Source: Nostoc sp. UHCC 0870 (GTDB taxonomy: Bacteria; Cyanobacteriota; Cyanobacteriia; Cyanobacteriales; Nostocaceae). Taken from it: a DNA stretch of 64,000 nt. A model generated the notes under the pieces. That model was given only the letters and a program-made list of their open reading frames with translations. It searched no databases and was not told where the DNA came from. Each line of letters begins with the position of its first letter. The stretch's first letter is position 1. Location: contig NZ_CP091913.1 of assembly GCF_022063185.1 (NCBI RefSeq), forward strand, positions 1,798,001-1,862,000, given 5' to 3'. Both the position numbers and the translations under genes were made by a program. This document shows, piece after piece, positions 17,686 to 26,976 of the stretch.

Positions 17686-18999
17686 CTAGCTAACTGTCGC
17701 CAAAACTTTTTCTGGGGCAAAATATTTGTTTTGTTCTGCTCTGAGTTGGTCACACAGTCTGCTTTCTGGTAGTTCTACGTCATCGTAGGTGAGGACTTGA
17801 TCTCTGGGAATATCTCGTTTGAGACGACATCCTTCTGCTAAACCCATAGGTAGCAGGTTTTGTTGTTGGACGATAGGGGAATTTTCACATTGTCCATAGG
17901 TCATATAGTAGCCGATCCCATCTAGAGTTTCCCCGGCTTTTAGGTCAATTTTTGCAGTGGCTACTACGTCCACTATAGGTTCACCTAAAGGAGACATCAC
18001 AGCATCTTGAAATAGCACTGCACGGGCTACAGATAGGGGGACTTCAAAATGGCAGAGGTGATAGGGGGTATAGAAGCTATAGAGAGGGCCTTCACCTAAT
18101 TTGTAGAGGTTAAGGTAGTGCTGTTGTTTGGGGTCGTCATGGGTTGCAAAGACGAATACGCCAGGGCCGGGTTTTGCACCGACTACATAATCTACAATGC
18201 CACCTAGTTCTTTGAGTTGTTCGACATCGTACATATTGGTCATTTCATCTACATGACCCGTGTAGTCGTAGCCCAACATTCCCCGTTTAGCAACTTTCAT
18301 TCCTGTGGCGTTAGCAACGATCGCCTGCTCGAATGATATCTTTGAACCATCAGCAAAGCTTGTCACCATGTGGGCTTTTTGTCCCCAACGCTTGGCGAAT
18401 CCTTCTTGGGTAGTAGGGTTGCGGTAGGGGTCTTGTAAGCCTTTGATGTTACCGCACAATAGGGGAGTCAGACCAATACTTTTAACAAAGCGGTAAAGGT
18501 TCATCTCTACCCCTGGTTGGTCGCCATCACAAGCGGAGAGAATCACGCCGGCTTTATCAGCGTAGACTTTGAGAATAGAGCCTACAGTGCCGTCCAGTTC
18601 GGCATTCATCATAATAATATGTTTATGATGGGCGATCGCTTCCATGACGATATGTGCGCCAAATTCCACTGCACCAGTCACTTCGATAATGGCATCGATG
18701 CCTTCCGCCTGACAGATGAGTTTAGCATCTTCGGTAATAGCATACTGACCTTGAGCGATCGCAGTTTCTAATTCGCCGACACTATTCACAACCTGAATTT
18801 CTTCAATCCCAGCTTCTTGATAAGCGCGTTGAGCCTGGTCAATACTCCGGTTGAAAATAGCTACCAACTCCATCCCAGGGACAGAATTAATGATTTGGTT
18901 GGCAATTCCCCGACCCATAAAACCAGCACCAATCATCCCCACTCTTACGGGATTACCAGCAGCAGCACGAGCTTGTAGGGCGCGATCGATAATAATCAT
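17686..18999 (-). CDS. NAD(P)-dependent oxidoreductase with C-terminal SAF domain
   Basis: A 437-residue protein. The N-terminal Rossmann fold has RVGMIGAGFMGRGIANQI (about residues 19-36), followed by a homoserine-dehydrogenase-like middle (IIEVTGAVEFGAHIV, MMNAELDGTVGSIL, GDQPGVEMNLYRFV). A C-terminal SAF-type domain spans roughly residues 355-425 (AKIDLKAGETLDG ... LKRDIPRDQVLTYDDVEL). Proteins of this kind recur in surface-polysaccharide clusters beside rfbF and rfbC, but their substrate is not established. It may take part in making the nucleotide sugar or a glycan decoration. It lies 85 bp downstream of rfbC on the same strand. Confidence 0.85.
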   Translation of the reverse strand: MIIIDRALQARAAAGNPVRVGMIGAGFMGRGIANQIINSVPGMELVAIFNRSIDQAQRAYQEAGIEEIQVVNSVGELETAIAQGQYAITEDAKLICQAEGIDAIIEVTGAVEFGAHIVMEAIAHHKHIIMMNAELDGTVGSILKVYADKAGVILSACDGDQPGVEMNLYRFVKSIGLTPLLCGNIKGLQDPYRNPTTQEGFAKRWGQKAHMVTSFADGSKISFEQAIVANATGMKVAKRGMLGYDYTGHVDEMTNMYDVEQLKELGGIVDYVVGAKPGPGVFVFATHDDPKQQHYLNLYKLGEGPLYSFYTPYHLCHFEVPLSVARAVLFQDAVMSPLGEPIVDVVATAKIDLKAGETLDGIGYYMTYGQCENSPIVQQQNLLPMGLAEGCRLKRDIPRDQVLTYDDVELPESRLCDQLRAEQNKYFAPEKVLATVS

Positions 19000-19084
19000 T
19001 TCGTTAATTCCTTTTATTTAATAATTAGAGACAGGAGGCAGAAAAGACGAAGAAGTGTTTTCTTTCAATGCCCAATGCCCATTC

Positions 19085-19654
19085 CTAACAAACTACTTCC
19101 ACTGGCTCAGGGCTACCAATGGGGATATTTTCTAATAATGGCCAGTTAGCGTCTTTGTCAGAAATTACTGTGACTTCTAAAGGCCAAGCAATATTAAAAA
19201 ATGGGTCGTTATAACGTAGTCCTCTTTCGTATCCAGGTGTGTAAAATTCACCTACTTGATACACAACTTCTGCATCATCAGTAAGAGCTTGATAACCGTG
19301 AGCAAACATTTCTGGTACGTACAAAGCTCGGTGATTATCTGCGGTCAGTTCTACACCAATGTGCGATAAAAATGTTGGTGATTCAGGACGCATATCAATA
19401 ATTACGTCATAAATAGCACCTTTAATGCAACGAATTAATTTAGTTTCGGCTGCGGGTCTGAGTTGATAGTGCATTCCTCGCAATGTACCTTTTTTATAGT
19501 TATAAGAAAGGTTACACTGAGCAACTGCTGGTTTTAAACCATGATTTGCAAATTCTTGGGCGCAGAAAGTCCGAGCAAAAAAACCTCGGTTGTCTGACTT
19601 TTCTTCTAAGTCAATAATAAATGCGTCTTTGAGTTCTGTCTGGGTAAAAATCAT
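19085..19654 (-). CDS. rfbC: RmlC/RfbC-type nucleotide-sugar 3,5-epimerase
   Basis: A 189-residue cupin epimerase of normal RmlC length. Visible are NRGFFARTFCAQEF, LSYNYKKGTLRGMHYQ with the catalytic His, KLIRCIKGAIYDVIIDMR, PEMFAHGYQAL and YTPGYERGLRYNDPFFNIAWP. The classic reaction epimerises C3 and C5 of dTDP-4-keto-6-deoxyglucose. No rmlA, rmlB or rmlD is nearby, but a glucose-1-phosphate cytidylyltransferase is, so a CDP-linked keto-sugar substrate is equally possible. A strong hairpin lies between this gene and the upstream SDR gene. Confidence 0.9.
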   Translation of the reverse strand: MIFTQTELKDAFIIDLEEKSDNRGFFARTFCAQEFANHGLKPAVAQCNLSYNYKKGTLRGMHYQLRPAAETKLIRCIKGAIYDVIIDMRPESPTFLSHIGVELTADNHRALYVPEMFAHGYQALTDDAEVVYQVGEFYTPGYERGLRYNDPFFNIAWPLEVTVISDKDANWPLLENIPIGSPEPVEVVC

Positions 19655-19747
19655 AGCTACCTGGAAGAAGATATTGATGAGAACAAATAATTAGTAACTA
19701 ATCAGTTAGTATTTACGCTAGATAAATTCCTCAACAGGAATTTTATG

Positions 19748-19780
19748 ATATCCCTGACTTCTTGAAGAAGTCGGGGATAT
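19748..19780. repeat. Perfect stem hairpin inside the operon
   Basis: Two 16-nt arms (19748-19763 and 19765-19780) separated by one base, with a single G-T pair, centred on GACTTCTT-G-AAGAAGTC. No T-run follows in the direction of the genes. It resembles a palindrome dispersed in many cyanobacterial genomes. In the transcript it could stall or process the mRNA between the SDR and rfbC genes. Confidence 0.75.
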
Positions 19781-19815
19781 TAACACGGGATAAGAACACA
19801 CTAATCGCTCGGAAT

Positions 19816-20844
19816 TTACTTGATATTCCAGAAGAAATCTTGGTTGATTTGTTCAGTACGAATCAAATACTCTAGTTGCTTTAACCGTGTGAAGCCTCTA
19901 AATAAGAAAGTGTCTTCTGTCATGTCGATTTGGCTGAATAAATCAAATAGCTGTCTCGCGCCACGTTGAGCATCCCAATCACACTTAAATCCAGGTAGGA
20001 TACTGTTGATTTTCTCAAAGGATACCCGATAACTGCGGTTATCTGCACCGTTGTCACCAAAGGATAATTTGCATCCGGGGAAGGTATCAGCAATGATTTG
20101 GGCTATTTCTTTAACGCGGTAGTTGTTAGCTGTATCACCAACGTTAAAGATTTGGTTGTGAATAATATCGCGGGGTGCTTCTAAAGCGCAAGCTATGGCT
20201 TTGCAAATATCCAATGCGTGGACTAATGGCCGCCAAGGTGTACCATCACTGATCATTTTGATTTCTTTGGTAGTCCAAGCCAAGCCAGACAAGTTATTCA
20301 ACACAATGTCAAAGCGCATTCTGGGGGAAGCACCAAAGGCTGTGGCGTTCCGCATGAAGGTAGGAGAGAAGTCGTCATCAGCCAGGAGTGTGACATCTCG
20401 TTCAACTAAAGTTTTGCACTCGGCGTAGGCTGTTTGGGGATTAACAGGGGATGCTTCTGTGACATCACCTTCGGTAGCTACTCCATAGACACTACAGGAA
20501 GACATATAGACGAAGCGGCGCACACCCATTGTTTTCGCCAGATTTGCTAGACGGACAGAACCTAAATGATTGATGTCGTAGGTAATGTTGGGTGATAGTT
20601 GTCCGGTGGGGTCGTTGGAGAGTTCCGCCATGTGGACGATCGCTTCTACACCCTCTAACTCTTCGGGGGTGATGTCGCGGATATCTTTGTTAAGGGTTTT
20701 AGCAGTGATTGGAGTCCCGTTATATAGCCAGCCAACTTTATAGAACCCAGTATCTATACCAATTACTTCGTGTCCGCGTCCAGCTAACAAAGAGGGTAAT
20801 AAACAACCAAGATACCCTTCTGTTCCAGTTACTAAAATTTTCAT
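19816..20844 (-). CDS. NAD-dependent epimerase/dehydratase (extended SDR)
   Basis: A 342-residue extended SDR. It has the Rossmann motif ILVTGTEGYLGCLL (G-x-x-G-x-x-G), catalytic Ser in YMSSCSVYG (about residues 110-118), the YAECK active-site Y-x-x-x-K (about 137-141), RNATAFG, and RPLVHALDICKAI. I chose the ATG at 20844 because the fold starts there; the open frame upstream overlaps the LhgO-like gene and is not conserved-looking. It acts on a nucleotide sugar, as an epimerase, dehydratase or reductase. It lacks the typical CDP-glucose 4,6-dehydratase opening (G-x-T-G-F-K-G). It lies between the LhgO-like and rfbC genes. Confidence 0.88.
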   Translation of the reverse strand: MKILVTGTEGYLGCLLPSLLAGRGHEVIGIDTGFYKVGWLYNGTPITAKTLNKDIRDITPEELEGVEAIVHMAELSNDPTGQLSPNITYDINHLGSVRLANLAKTMGVRRFVYMSSCSVYGVATEGDVTEASPVNPQTAYAECKTLVERDVTLLADDDFSPTFMRNATAFGASPRMRFDIVLNNLSGLAWTTKEIKMISDGTPWRPLVHALDICKAIACALEAPRDIIHNQIFNVGDTANNYRVKEIAQIIADTFPGCKLSFGDNGADNRSYRVSFEKINSILPGFKCDWDAQRGARQLFDLFSQIDMTEDTFLFRGFTRLKQLEYLIRTEQINQDFFWNIK

Positions 20845-20921
20845 TGTGGTCAATTTCTGTATATTGGGGACTGAGCATGAGGTATAGGGATAAAATCTTC
20901 CCCTACCCCTCTGCTGCTTAT

Positions 20922-22136
20922 CTATGCAATAACTACATTCTCTAAGTGCGATCGCGCTGGAATTTGTGCGGCGATCGCTTTGCCAATTTCTAGGGAAGAG
21001 GTGGCTGCCGGTGACGGTGCATTGCAAACATGGATCGCATTTTGACTAGGTATAATCAAAAAGTCGTCTACTAGCTTGCCGTCATCCATTAAGGCTTGGG
21101 CGCGTACCCCTGCATGGGTGGGGACTAAATCCGACCCTTGGACTTCGGGAATAAGTTTTTGCAGACTTCTGGTAAAAGCTGCTTTGCTGAAGGAACGAAT
21201 GATTTCTTGGATACCTTCGTCGGCGTGTTTGGCTGCGAGTCTCCAAAAACCAGGGTAAGTCATCACCTCAGCAAAGTCTTTCAGGTCGAAGTCGGTTTTG
21301 TGGTAGCCTTCGCGTTTGAGGCTGAGAACTGCGTTCGGCCCTGCATGGACGCTACCATCAATCATTTTGGTAAAGTGAACGCCCAAGAAAGGAAAATCGG
21401 GGTTGGGAACTGGGTAAATCAGGGTTTTCACCAGATACCGTTTTTCGGGGGTGAGTTCGTAATATTCGCCCCGGAAGGGTACGATTTTCGCTTTGGGGTT
21501 GACTCCATCTAATTTAGCAATGCGATCGCTATGCAATCCGGCACAATTAATCACAAAACGGGTTTCAAAGTTGCCGTTGTTAGTTTCTAGTACGTGATTG
21601 CCACCACTGGGGGCAATTTTCAGCACTTTGGTATTGAGGCGTAACTCTCCCCCCTGCTGTTGAATTAATTCGGCGTATTTTAAACAAACTTGTTTGTAAT
21701 TAACAATCCCTGTGGAAAAAACTCGAATTCCACCTACACAACTAACATGAGGTTCAATTTCTTTGACTTCTTCTGGGCTGATTTTCTGGACTTTTATGCC
21801 GTTGTCTACACCACGTTGGTAGAGAGTTTCTAGGCGTGGTAATTCTTGATCATCTGTAGCTACAATTACCTTGCCACAAATCTCATGATCAATGCCATGC
21901 TCTTGGCAGAATGCTACCATTGAGTCTCTACCATCACGGCAAAACTTTGCTTTGAAACTCCCTGGCTTGTAGTAAATTCCAGAGTGAATCACACCACTAT
22001 TATTACCTGTTTGGTGAAATGCCCATTGGCTTTCTTTTTCTAACACTAAAATTCGGGACTGGGGATAGCGTTGACCTAAAGCCATCCCTGTAGATAGCCC
22101 AACTATTCCCCCACCGACAATAGCAAAATCGTACAT
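20922..22136 (-). CDS. lhgO: LhgO-like FAD-dependent oxidoreductase (L-2-hydroxyglutarate oxidase family)
   Basis: A 404-residue DAO-type flavoprotein. MYDFAIVGGGIVGLSTG is the dinucleotide-binding motif, QTGNNSGVIHSGIYYKPGSFKAKFC the family signature, FVINCAGLHSDRIA the second FAD contact, and APSPAATSSLEIGKAIA the C-terminal FAD segment. LhgO oxidises L-2-hydroxyglutarate to 2-oxoglutarate, passing electrons to the membrane quinone pool. The ATG at 22136 fits the fold; an upstream in-frame ATG adds 18 unlikely residues. Its place inside a polysaccharide cluster hints at another hydroxy-acid or sugar-acid substrate. Confidence 0.88.
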   Translation of the reverse strand: MYDFAIVGGGIVGLSTGMALGQRYPQSRILVLEKESQWAFHQTGNNSGVIHSGIYYKPGSFKAKFCRDGRDSMVAFCQEHGIDHEICGKVIVATDDQELPRLETLYQRGVDNGIKVQKISPEEVKEIEPHVSCVGGIRVFSTGIVNYKQVCLKYAELIQQQGGELRLNTKVLKIAPSGGNHVLETNNGNFETRFVINCAGLHSDRIAKLDGVNPKAKIVPFRGEYYELTPEKRYLVKTLIYPVPNPDFPFLGVHFTKMIDGSVHAGPNAVLSLKREGYHKTDFDLKDFAEVMTYPGFWRLAAKHADEGIQEIIRSFSKAAFTRSLQKLIPEVQGSDLVPTHAGVRAQALMDDGKLVDDFLIIPSQNAIHVCNAPSPAATSSLEIGKAIAAQIPARSHLENVVIA

Positions 22137-22384
22137 TGGTATTACTGCATTAATGTTGAAATAAGGCAGAAAGCAACAGGCAGTTGGCAAGAAGAAAGAG
22201 TTTTGTTACCCCTCGTCTTTCTTTATATGCTTCTACCTATTTGTGCCTTTCTACTCATATAGGTAAAAATTATAACCTCACGGAAATTCACGTATCAAAA
22301 TCTCAACCTCAAATTATTTTTGAATTTTGACCCTTCACTTCCTTCGAGGGCAAGATTTTGAATTTTGAATTCCGCTTTGCGATA

Positions 22385-23158
22385 TTACCAAACTTTCCAA
22401 GGAGCTTGATTATTTTTCCATAGCTCTTCTAGATAATTTTTGTCTCTTAAGGTATCCATTGGTTGCCAAAAACCATTGTGTTTGAAAGCAGATAACTGGT
22501 CTAATTCTGCTAACTTTTCTAATGGTTCTTTCTCCCAAGCTGTAGCATCATCAGCAATAAAATCAATAACTGCTGGTTCTAATACGAAATAACCACCATT
22601 AATCCAAGCACCATCCCCGTCTTGCTTTTCTTTAAAGCTAGTAATTTTAGTTTGTTCATGTCCTAGAGAAATTGCCCCAAAACGTCCTGCTGGTTGAACT
22701 GCTGTGAGTGTTGCTAGGGTCTTTTGTTCTTGGTGTAACTTAATTAGTTCGGTAATATTAACATTACTGACACCATCGCCATAAGTAAAGCAAAAAGTTT
22801 CATTACCAAGATGTTCTCGAACGCGCTTTAAGCGTCCACCTGTCATAGTGTTATCACCTGTATTAACTAGGGTGACACGCCAAGGTTCAGCATAACCCGA
22901 ATGCACATTCATTTGATTAAATCGCATATCAAAAGTTACATCAGACATATGCAAGAAGTAGTTAGCAAAATACTCCTTAATGATGTAACCTTTATAACCA
23001 CAACAAATAATAAAATCATTAATGCCGTGGACAGAATAAGTTTTCATAATGTGCCAGAGAATTGGTTTACCACCAATCTCAACCATTGGCTTCGGTCTGA
23101 TGCTGGTTTCTTCACTGAGACGTGTACCCAGCCCTCCAGCCAAAATCACCGCTTTCAT
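22385..23158 (-). CDS. rfbF: Glucose-1-phosphate cytidylyltransferase
   Basis: A 257-residue nucleotidyltransferase. The N-terminus [25 protein letters not shown] contains the nucleotide-binding GGxGTRL and the RPKPM lysine. [25 protein letters not shown] (metal-binding Asp) and [12 protein letters not shown] are diagnostic for RfbF. It makes CDP-glucose from CTP and glucose-1-phosphate, the first step to CDP-linked 3,6-dideoxy or branched sugars. It is the promoter-proximal gene of the minus-strand cluster, with a 600-bp upstream gap. No CDP-glucose 4,6-dehydratase is evident nearby. Confidence 0.96.
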   Translation of the reverse strand: MKAVILAGGLGTRLSEETSIRPKPMVEIGGKPILWHIMKTYSVHGINDFIICCGYKGYIIKEYFANYFLHMSDVTFDMRFNQMNVHSGYAEPWRVTLVNTGDNTMTGGRLKRVREHLGNETFCFTYGDGVSNVNITELIKLHQEQKTLATLTAVQPAGRFGAISLGHEQTKITSFKEKQDGDGAWINGGYFVLEPAVIDFIADDATAWEKEPLEKLAELDQLSAFKHNGFWQPMDTLRDKNYLEELWKNNQAPWKVW

Positions 23159-23759
23159 GCAATTACCTCAAAGATATGCAGGTCAATTATTATGGAAAAT
23201 TTATCCGAATGAAGAGGATGCACATAGATGTATGGGAGAAAAACTCATTTATTTCGTAGTTTTATCCGTACATAATCTAACTTTTATTCGAGGTAATTAA
23301 ATAAAGGAATAGTAAATAAAAGTTTTAAATATATAAAAGCTTTGTAAATAGAAATAAATTAGACAAAAATAATTTAAATCGATGTTTTTAATGTTATTTC
23401 TTTGAATTAAAATAGTCTTAATTCCGGTATTTAAGTCTTGTCAAAAAAGACTATTTAGCAAAAAAATCCGATATTAATACCATAAACTTAGACATTATTC
23501 AATAAAATTGATATCAAAATAAGCTGCGCCTACAAAGGTAAATTTACTATTTTATTAACGTATACATGGCACTAGATGTTTAGTCCGTAAAAAAAATAAA
23601 TTTATTGGTTAAAATGTCAAGCTATTTGATGGGTTTGTAGTAAGGACTTTAGTCCTGATTTTTTAAGGACTAAAGTCCTTACTACGAACTTACTGGATTG
23701 ATTCAGTGAATCGGTATTCTAGTGTGTCAAAAAAACGTATTCCCCATCACCAATCCCTT
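23159..23759. other. AT-rich region upstream of rfbF with a long palindrome
   Basis: No credible gene. It holds the 5' region of the polysaccharide cluster on the minus strand and the 3' flank of the kinase gene. The part near rfbF (23220-23560) is very AT-rich and likely contains the promoter. A perfect 20-bp-arm palindrome is at 23637-23685. I saw no NtcA-type GTA-N8-TAC site. Confidence 0.55.
23637..23685. repeat. Palindrome with 20-bp perfect arms (AGGACTAAAGTCC family)
   Basis: Arms 23637-23656 and 23666-23685 are exact reverse complements around a 9-nt T-rich spacer, and each arm itself contains the smaller palindrome AGGACTxxAGTCCT. Related AAGGACTAAAGTCC sequence appears at the 3' end of the radical SAM gene (about 33662-33676). 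This is a dispersed REP-like element, not an obvious intrinsic terminator. Confidence 0.85.
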
Positions 23760-25961
23760 TTACTGATTTATGTTGAAATTGTTGCTGGCATATCCCAACA
23801 TAGCAGAACTTTGCAATAAAGCATTACATTTGCTTTCTTCAACGATACAGATACTACTGAGTGCTTGCTGATAAACTTCTGTATCTTCTTGTTCTAAGGA
23901 AAGTTGGGCAGCTATTTCTAAATCTTCAATGGCTTGGACATAATCTGGGTTAGAGTTATCACCCATTAGTTGTACAAGTTCATAGCGAACCATACCCCGT
24001 TTCAGGTAAACTTTGGCGAGTTTGTCGTTAATTTTTAAGGCTTGATTAAAGTCAACGATCGCCTTTTGGTATTGTTGCAGAGACTCGCTACTATATTGAG
24101 CGATGAGATAGTGGACAGAACCACGCTGAAAATAAGCTTCGGATTTGGCAGCATTAAGTTTCAGTGCCTGATCAAAATCTGCGATCGCTTCTTGATATTC
24201 TTTGAGAGTGTCGTTGCTATATTTAGCTATCTGGGAGTAGACAATGCCCCTCCTGATATAGGCTTCAGCTTCTTTTTCATTAATACTCAGGGCTTGGTTA
24301 AAATCTGCGATCGCTAGTTTATATTCTTTGTCAGGGTCGTTGCTAAATTCTGCCAGCATATAGCGAGCATTACCCCGATTCACAAAAGCTTTGGTTTCTT
24401 GGGGATTTAGCTGCAAAGCAGCACTGTAGTCTATCAGTGCGCCGTCGTAGTCTTTTAGGTTGTAGCGGGCATTTCCCCTGTTAACGTAGGCTTTAGCGTT
24501 GTTGGGTTCTTGTTGAATGGCTTGGGTAAAGTTTTCTACGGCTTGTTTATAGTCTCGCACTTGGTAAGCAGCATGACCTTGCTGGTAGTAATCAGCAAAA
24601 CTCAACTTAATACTACCAATTGCAGGCTTTGTCATGAAGCTTTGCTGGGCATAGTTATTCTGAGACACCAAGGGACGCGTCAATTTCATCATCACGTCCA
24701 AATATCCCAAAGCCCCAAATCCCAACAAACAACACAATATTGGATACAGCCTTTTTCTGCGCCGATGGCGTTGAGGTGCAAAGTTAGAGGCGGGTAACTG
24801 CCAGTTTGTTTGATACAAAGGCATCACTGGCAATGGTAAGCCAATAGGTGGGATCGATTGAGTGTAGAGTCTTTTTTTGGCTGTGATGCGGGGACGTAAA
24901 TGTTCTTTTTTTTCTATTGCCTGTACTGAAGGAAAGGGATCTCTACCACCCAAGCGTACCGCCCGTTCACACCAGGGACAGCTGTGCAGGTGGTTGCTAT
25001 AGCTATGCTGGGGATTAGCACTACAAGTAGTGAGGGAGTCTTCAGCTTCCGCGAGGGCAGACAACCAAGCTTGAGCATGGGGACGCTGTTGGCGGGCATA
25101 GTGTCCATCCTCAAAACACTGCACAAACAGTTCTTGCAACCTGGGATGAAGCATTTCCCAAGGCGGTGCAATGGGTGTAGGTAGATAGGGGACTTTGCGC
25201 TTTTTACTGTAGGTAAAATGTCCAGCAGCAATTCTGGCTTCGTAGGGTGGTGGTTCGGGAATCCCCTGAAAAATACCAGAGAAAGGATGTGTCCCTTCCA
25301 TTAATAATTGAAAGATCAGTACCCCTAAACCAAATAAATCATGACTCAGATCGCGATCGTGGTGAGCAAAGATTTTATTCTGTAACTCTGGTGGGGTGAA
25401 CTCTGGTTTACCCACCGGACAACGATAAACTACATCGTTTTCCGAATCGCGCACTTGGAAGGAATCAGTATCTACCAAGGTGACTAGGGCTGTGTCACTG
25501 ACGAGGATATTCGACTCGTTGACATCACCCACACAGTAACCACTATTATGTAGAGATGCAAAAGCTGCTGCCAAGTTGCGAGCTGTGCGGAGAAGATACT
25601 GATAGCTGAATAATGGGCAGTGTTGGCGGCGAGTCTTGGGGTTATAAAAATCGATAATGGGACGCATTCCGCGAATGCGGGGCATTAAAAAGCCAACAAT
25701 GCCGTTGTTTTCATCTGTCCCCCACAATAATTCTTGAGGCCAAGCAATGGAAATATGCCCCAAATTCGCCGTTGGGTTTTCTGGTGGGTTGGCAAGCATC
25801 GCCCGGAGTTTATGGGCATGAGCAACTGTAGATTTGTGATAAACCTTAGCTACTAAATCGCCTGCGGATGGCACAGCATAAATACAAGCTTCACCACCAC
25901 GCCCCAAACTGACGCTGAGGCTGAGAATTTCTTCCTGGGGAAGATAACGTAGTACCTTCAT
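23760..25961 (-). CDS. Serine/threonine protein kinase with zinc motif, membrane helix and TPR repeats (TerY-P triad kinase)
   Basis: A 733-residue protein from the ATG at 25961; a TTG two codons earlier is possible. The kinase domain (about 1-300) has [19 protein letters not shown] (ATP Lys), [13 protein letters not shown] (catalytic Asp and Asn, lacking the usual His-Arg) and VDTDSF in place of DFG. A C-x(n)-H...CPWC zinc-binding segment lies near 310-335, a single membrane helix near 405-425, then five or six TPRs (about 450-690). Kinase, PP2C phosphatase and TerY-like VWA genes in one row match the TerY-P triads proposed to act in phosphorylation-controlled stress responses. TPRs would bind partner proteins outside or at the membrane. 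Confidence 0.88.
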   Translation of the reverse strand: MKVLRYLPQEEILSLSVSLGRGGEACIYAVPSAGDLVAKVYHKSTVAHAHKLRAMLANPPENPTANLGHISIAWPQELLWGTDENNGIVGFLMPRIRGMRPIIDFYNPKTRRQHCPLFSYQYLLRTARNLAAAFASLHNSGYCVGDVNESNILVSDTALVTLVDTDSFQVRDSENDVVYRCPVGKPEFTPPELQNKIFAHHDRDLSHDLFGLGVLIFQLLMEGTHPFSGIFQGIPEPPPYEARIAAGHFTYSKKRKVPYLPTPIAPPWEMLHPRLQELFVQCFEDGHYARQQRPHAQAWLSALAEAEDSLTTCSANPQHSYSNHLHSCPWCERAVRLGGRDPFPSVQAIEKKEHLRPRITAKKRLYTQSIPPIGLPLPVMPLYQTNWQLPASNFAPQRHRRRKRLYPILCCLLGFGALGYLDVMMKLTRPLVSQNNYAQQSFMTKPAIGSIKLSFADYYQQGHAAYQVRDYKQAVENFTQAIQQEPNNAKAYVNRGNARYNLKDYDGALIDYSAALQLNPQETKAFVNRGNARYMLAEFSNDPDKEYKLAIADFNQALSINEKEAEAYIRRGIVYSQIAKYSNDTLKEYQEAIADFDQALKLNAAKSEAYFQRGSVHYLIAQYSSESLQQYQKAIVDFNQALKINDKLAKVYLKRGMVRYELVQLMGDNSNPDYVQAIEDLEIAAQLSLEQEDTEVYQQALSSICIVEESKCNALLQSSAMLGYASNNFNINQ

Positions 25962-25994
25962 GATCAATCACGGTTAAGGGTTTTATTGGGAATT

Positions 25995-26071
25995 GGGGAC
26001 TGGGGACTGGGGACTGGGGACTGGGGACTGGGGACTGGGGACTGGGGACTGGGGACTGGGGACTGGGTACT
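25995..26071. repeat. Heptamer array (GGGGACT)10 plus one degenerate unit
   Basis: Ten perfect GGGGACT units and a final GGGTACT. Followed to 26155 by low-complexity CTGCTCC/CTGCCCC sequence. The array lies between the PP2C and kinase genes and would be transcribed as a C/A-rich leader just ahead of the kinase start codon. The same unit or its complement recurs at 44711-44752 and 50871-50905. Confidence 0.95.
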
Positions 26072-26151
26072 TTGCTCCCTGCTCCCTGCTCCTCTGCTCC
26101 CTGCCCCTCTGCTCCCCTGCCCCTCTGCTCCCTGCCCCCTGCCCCTCTGCC

Positions 26152-26934
26152 TCACAAATGGTTAAAGGCAGCTAAAATCAGCGTTAAATCATCCTCAGTA
26201 CGTTGTGTAATTCGCTCAGAACCTAAAAACCTGACTAACTGTTCTTTTGCTTCTGCTTTATCCTCTACTTTTTCGACAAAATCGAATAAAGGAAAAAAGA
26301 AGGGTTTGTGAGGTTCACCAACAACCATATTCAAAGCCAGCATTTGTAGTCCATCAGTGAGGAGTGCAATGTTGACTATGGTTTCGCGCCATAATCTCAT
26401 TTGGGCTGTATCTAAAGCACCTGGTGAAGTTAAAAAAGTCGTTTCGTTGATATATTCGCCGTTGTTAGGTATGGTCAGTGCTAGTAAGTTGCCCATGTGA
26501 TCCTTCGCCACTGCCAAACCGTCACCAATTTGTGCTGCTGCTACCATTTCGGGTGAGGCGATCGCAATAATTAAGGTAGTTGCTAAATCCTGGGGCGGTT
26601 TTTGGCAAGCCTCCGCTTCATCTTCCACGGCTTTTTTAGCGGCTAGCAAGGCATCATTTAACAGCAATTGCACCGTTTCATCTTCAGCTAGAGAATCTCT
26701 AGTTATATCTTTGAGCGATAGGTTTTCTATGGCTGTTTCTACAGCTACCATCGCCCCGACTTTCCCCTGGCTGGCAGAACCCGCGCCATCAGCAGCTGCT
26801 GCTATCAACACGTTATCAGGCAATAGTTGCCAGTGGTGAGCATCCTGACACAGCTGCTTATTTTTGATGTGGCTTGTACCACAGACAGAGGCGGCGACTA
26901 CCTGCCAATGAGGGTTCTGTTTTGATGTTTTCAT
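26152..26934 (-). CDS. PP2C-family serine/threonine phosphatase
   Basis: A 260-residue protein phosphatase. Visible PP2C metal-site motifs are [17 protein letters not shown] (Asp-Gly), [24 protein letters not shown] and the C-terminal [11 protein letters not shown] (Asp-Asp). The N-terminal [22 protein letters not shown] resembles the R-G-x-V-R-x-x-NQD motif in degenerate form. It would reverse phosphorylation by the kinase encoded downstream, and is of the short form seen in TerY-P triads. It lies 42 bp after the VWA gene, so these two are almost certainly one operon. Confidence 0.92.
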   Translation of the reverse strand: MKTSKQNPHWQVVAASVCGTSHIKNKQLCQDAHHWQLLPDNVLIAAAADGAGSASQGKVGAMVAVETAIENLSLKDITRDSLAEDETVQLLLNDALLAAKKAVEDEAEACQKPPQDLATTLIIAIASPEMVAAAQIGDGLAVAKDHMGNLLALTIPNNGEYINETTFLTSPGALDTAQMRLWRETIVNIALLTDGLQMLALNMVVGEPHKPFFFPLFDFVEKVEDKAEAKEQLVRFLGSERITQRTEDDLTLILAAFNHL

Positions 26935-26976
26935 ATATTTGTTTTGTCAGCTAGCTGTGAAAGTGTCAAGCTGCAT

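Noticed and set aside
25964..26311. Open frames across the GGGGACT array
   Set aside because: A 7-bp repeat gives open frames by chance in several registers; translated products are repetitive.
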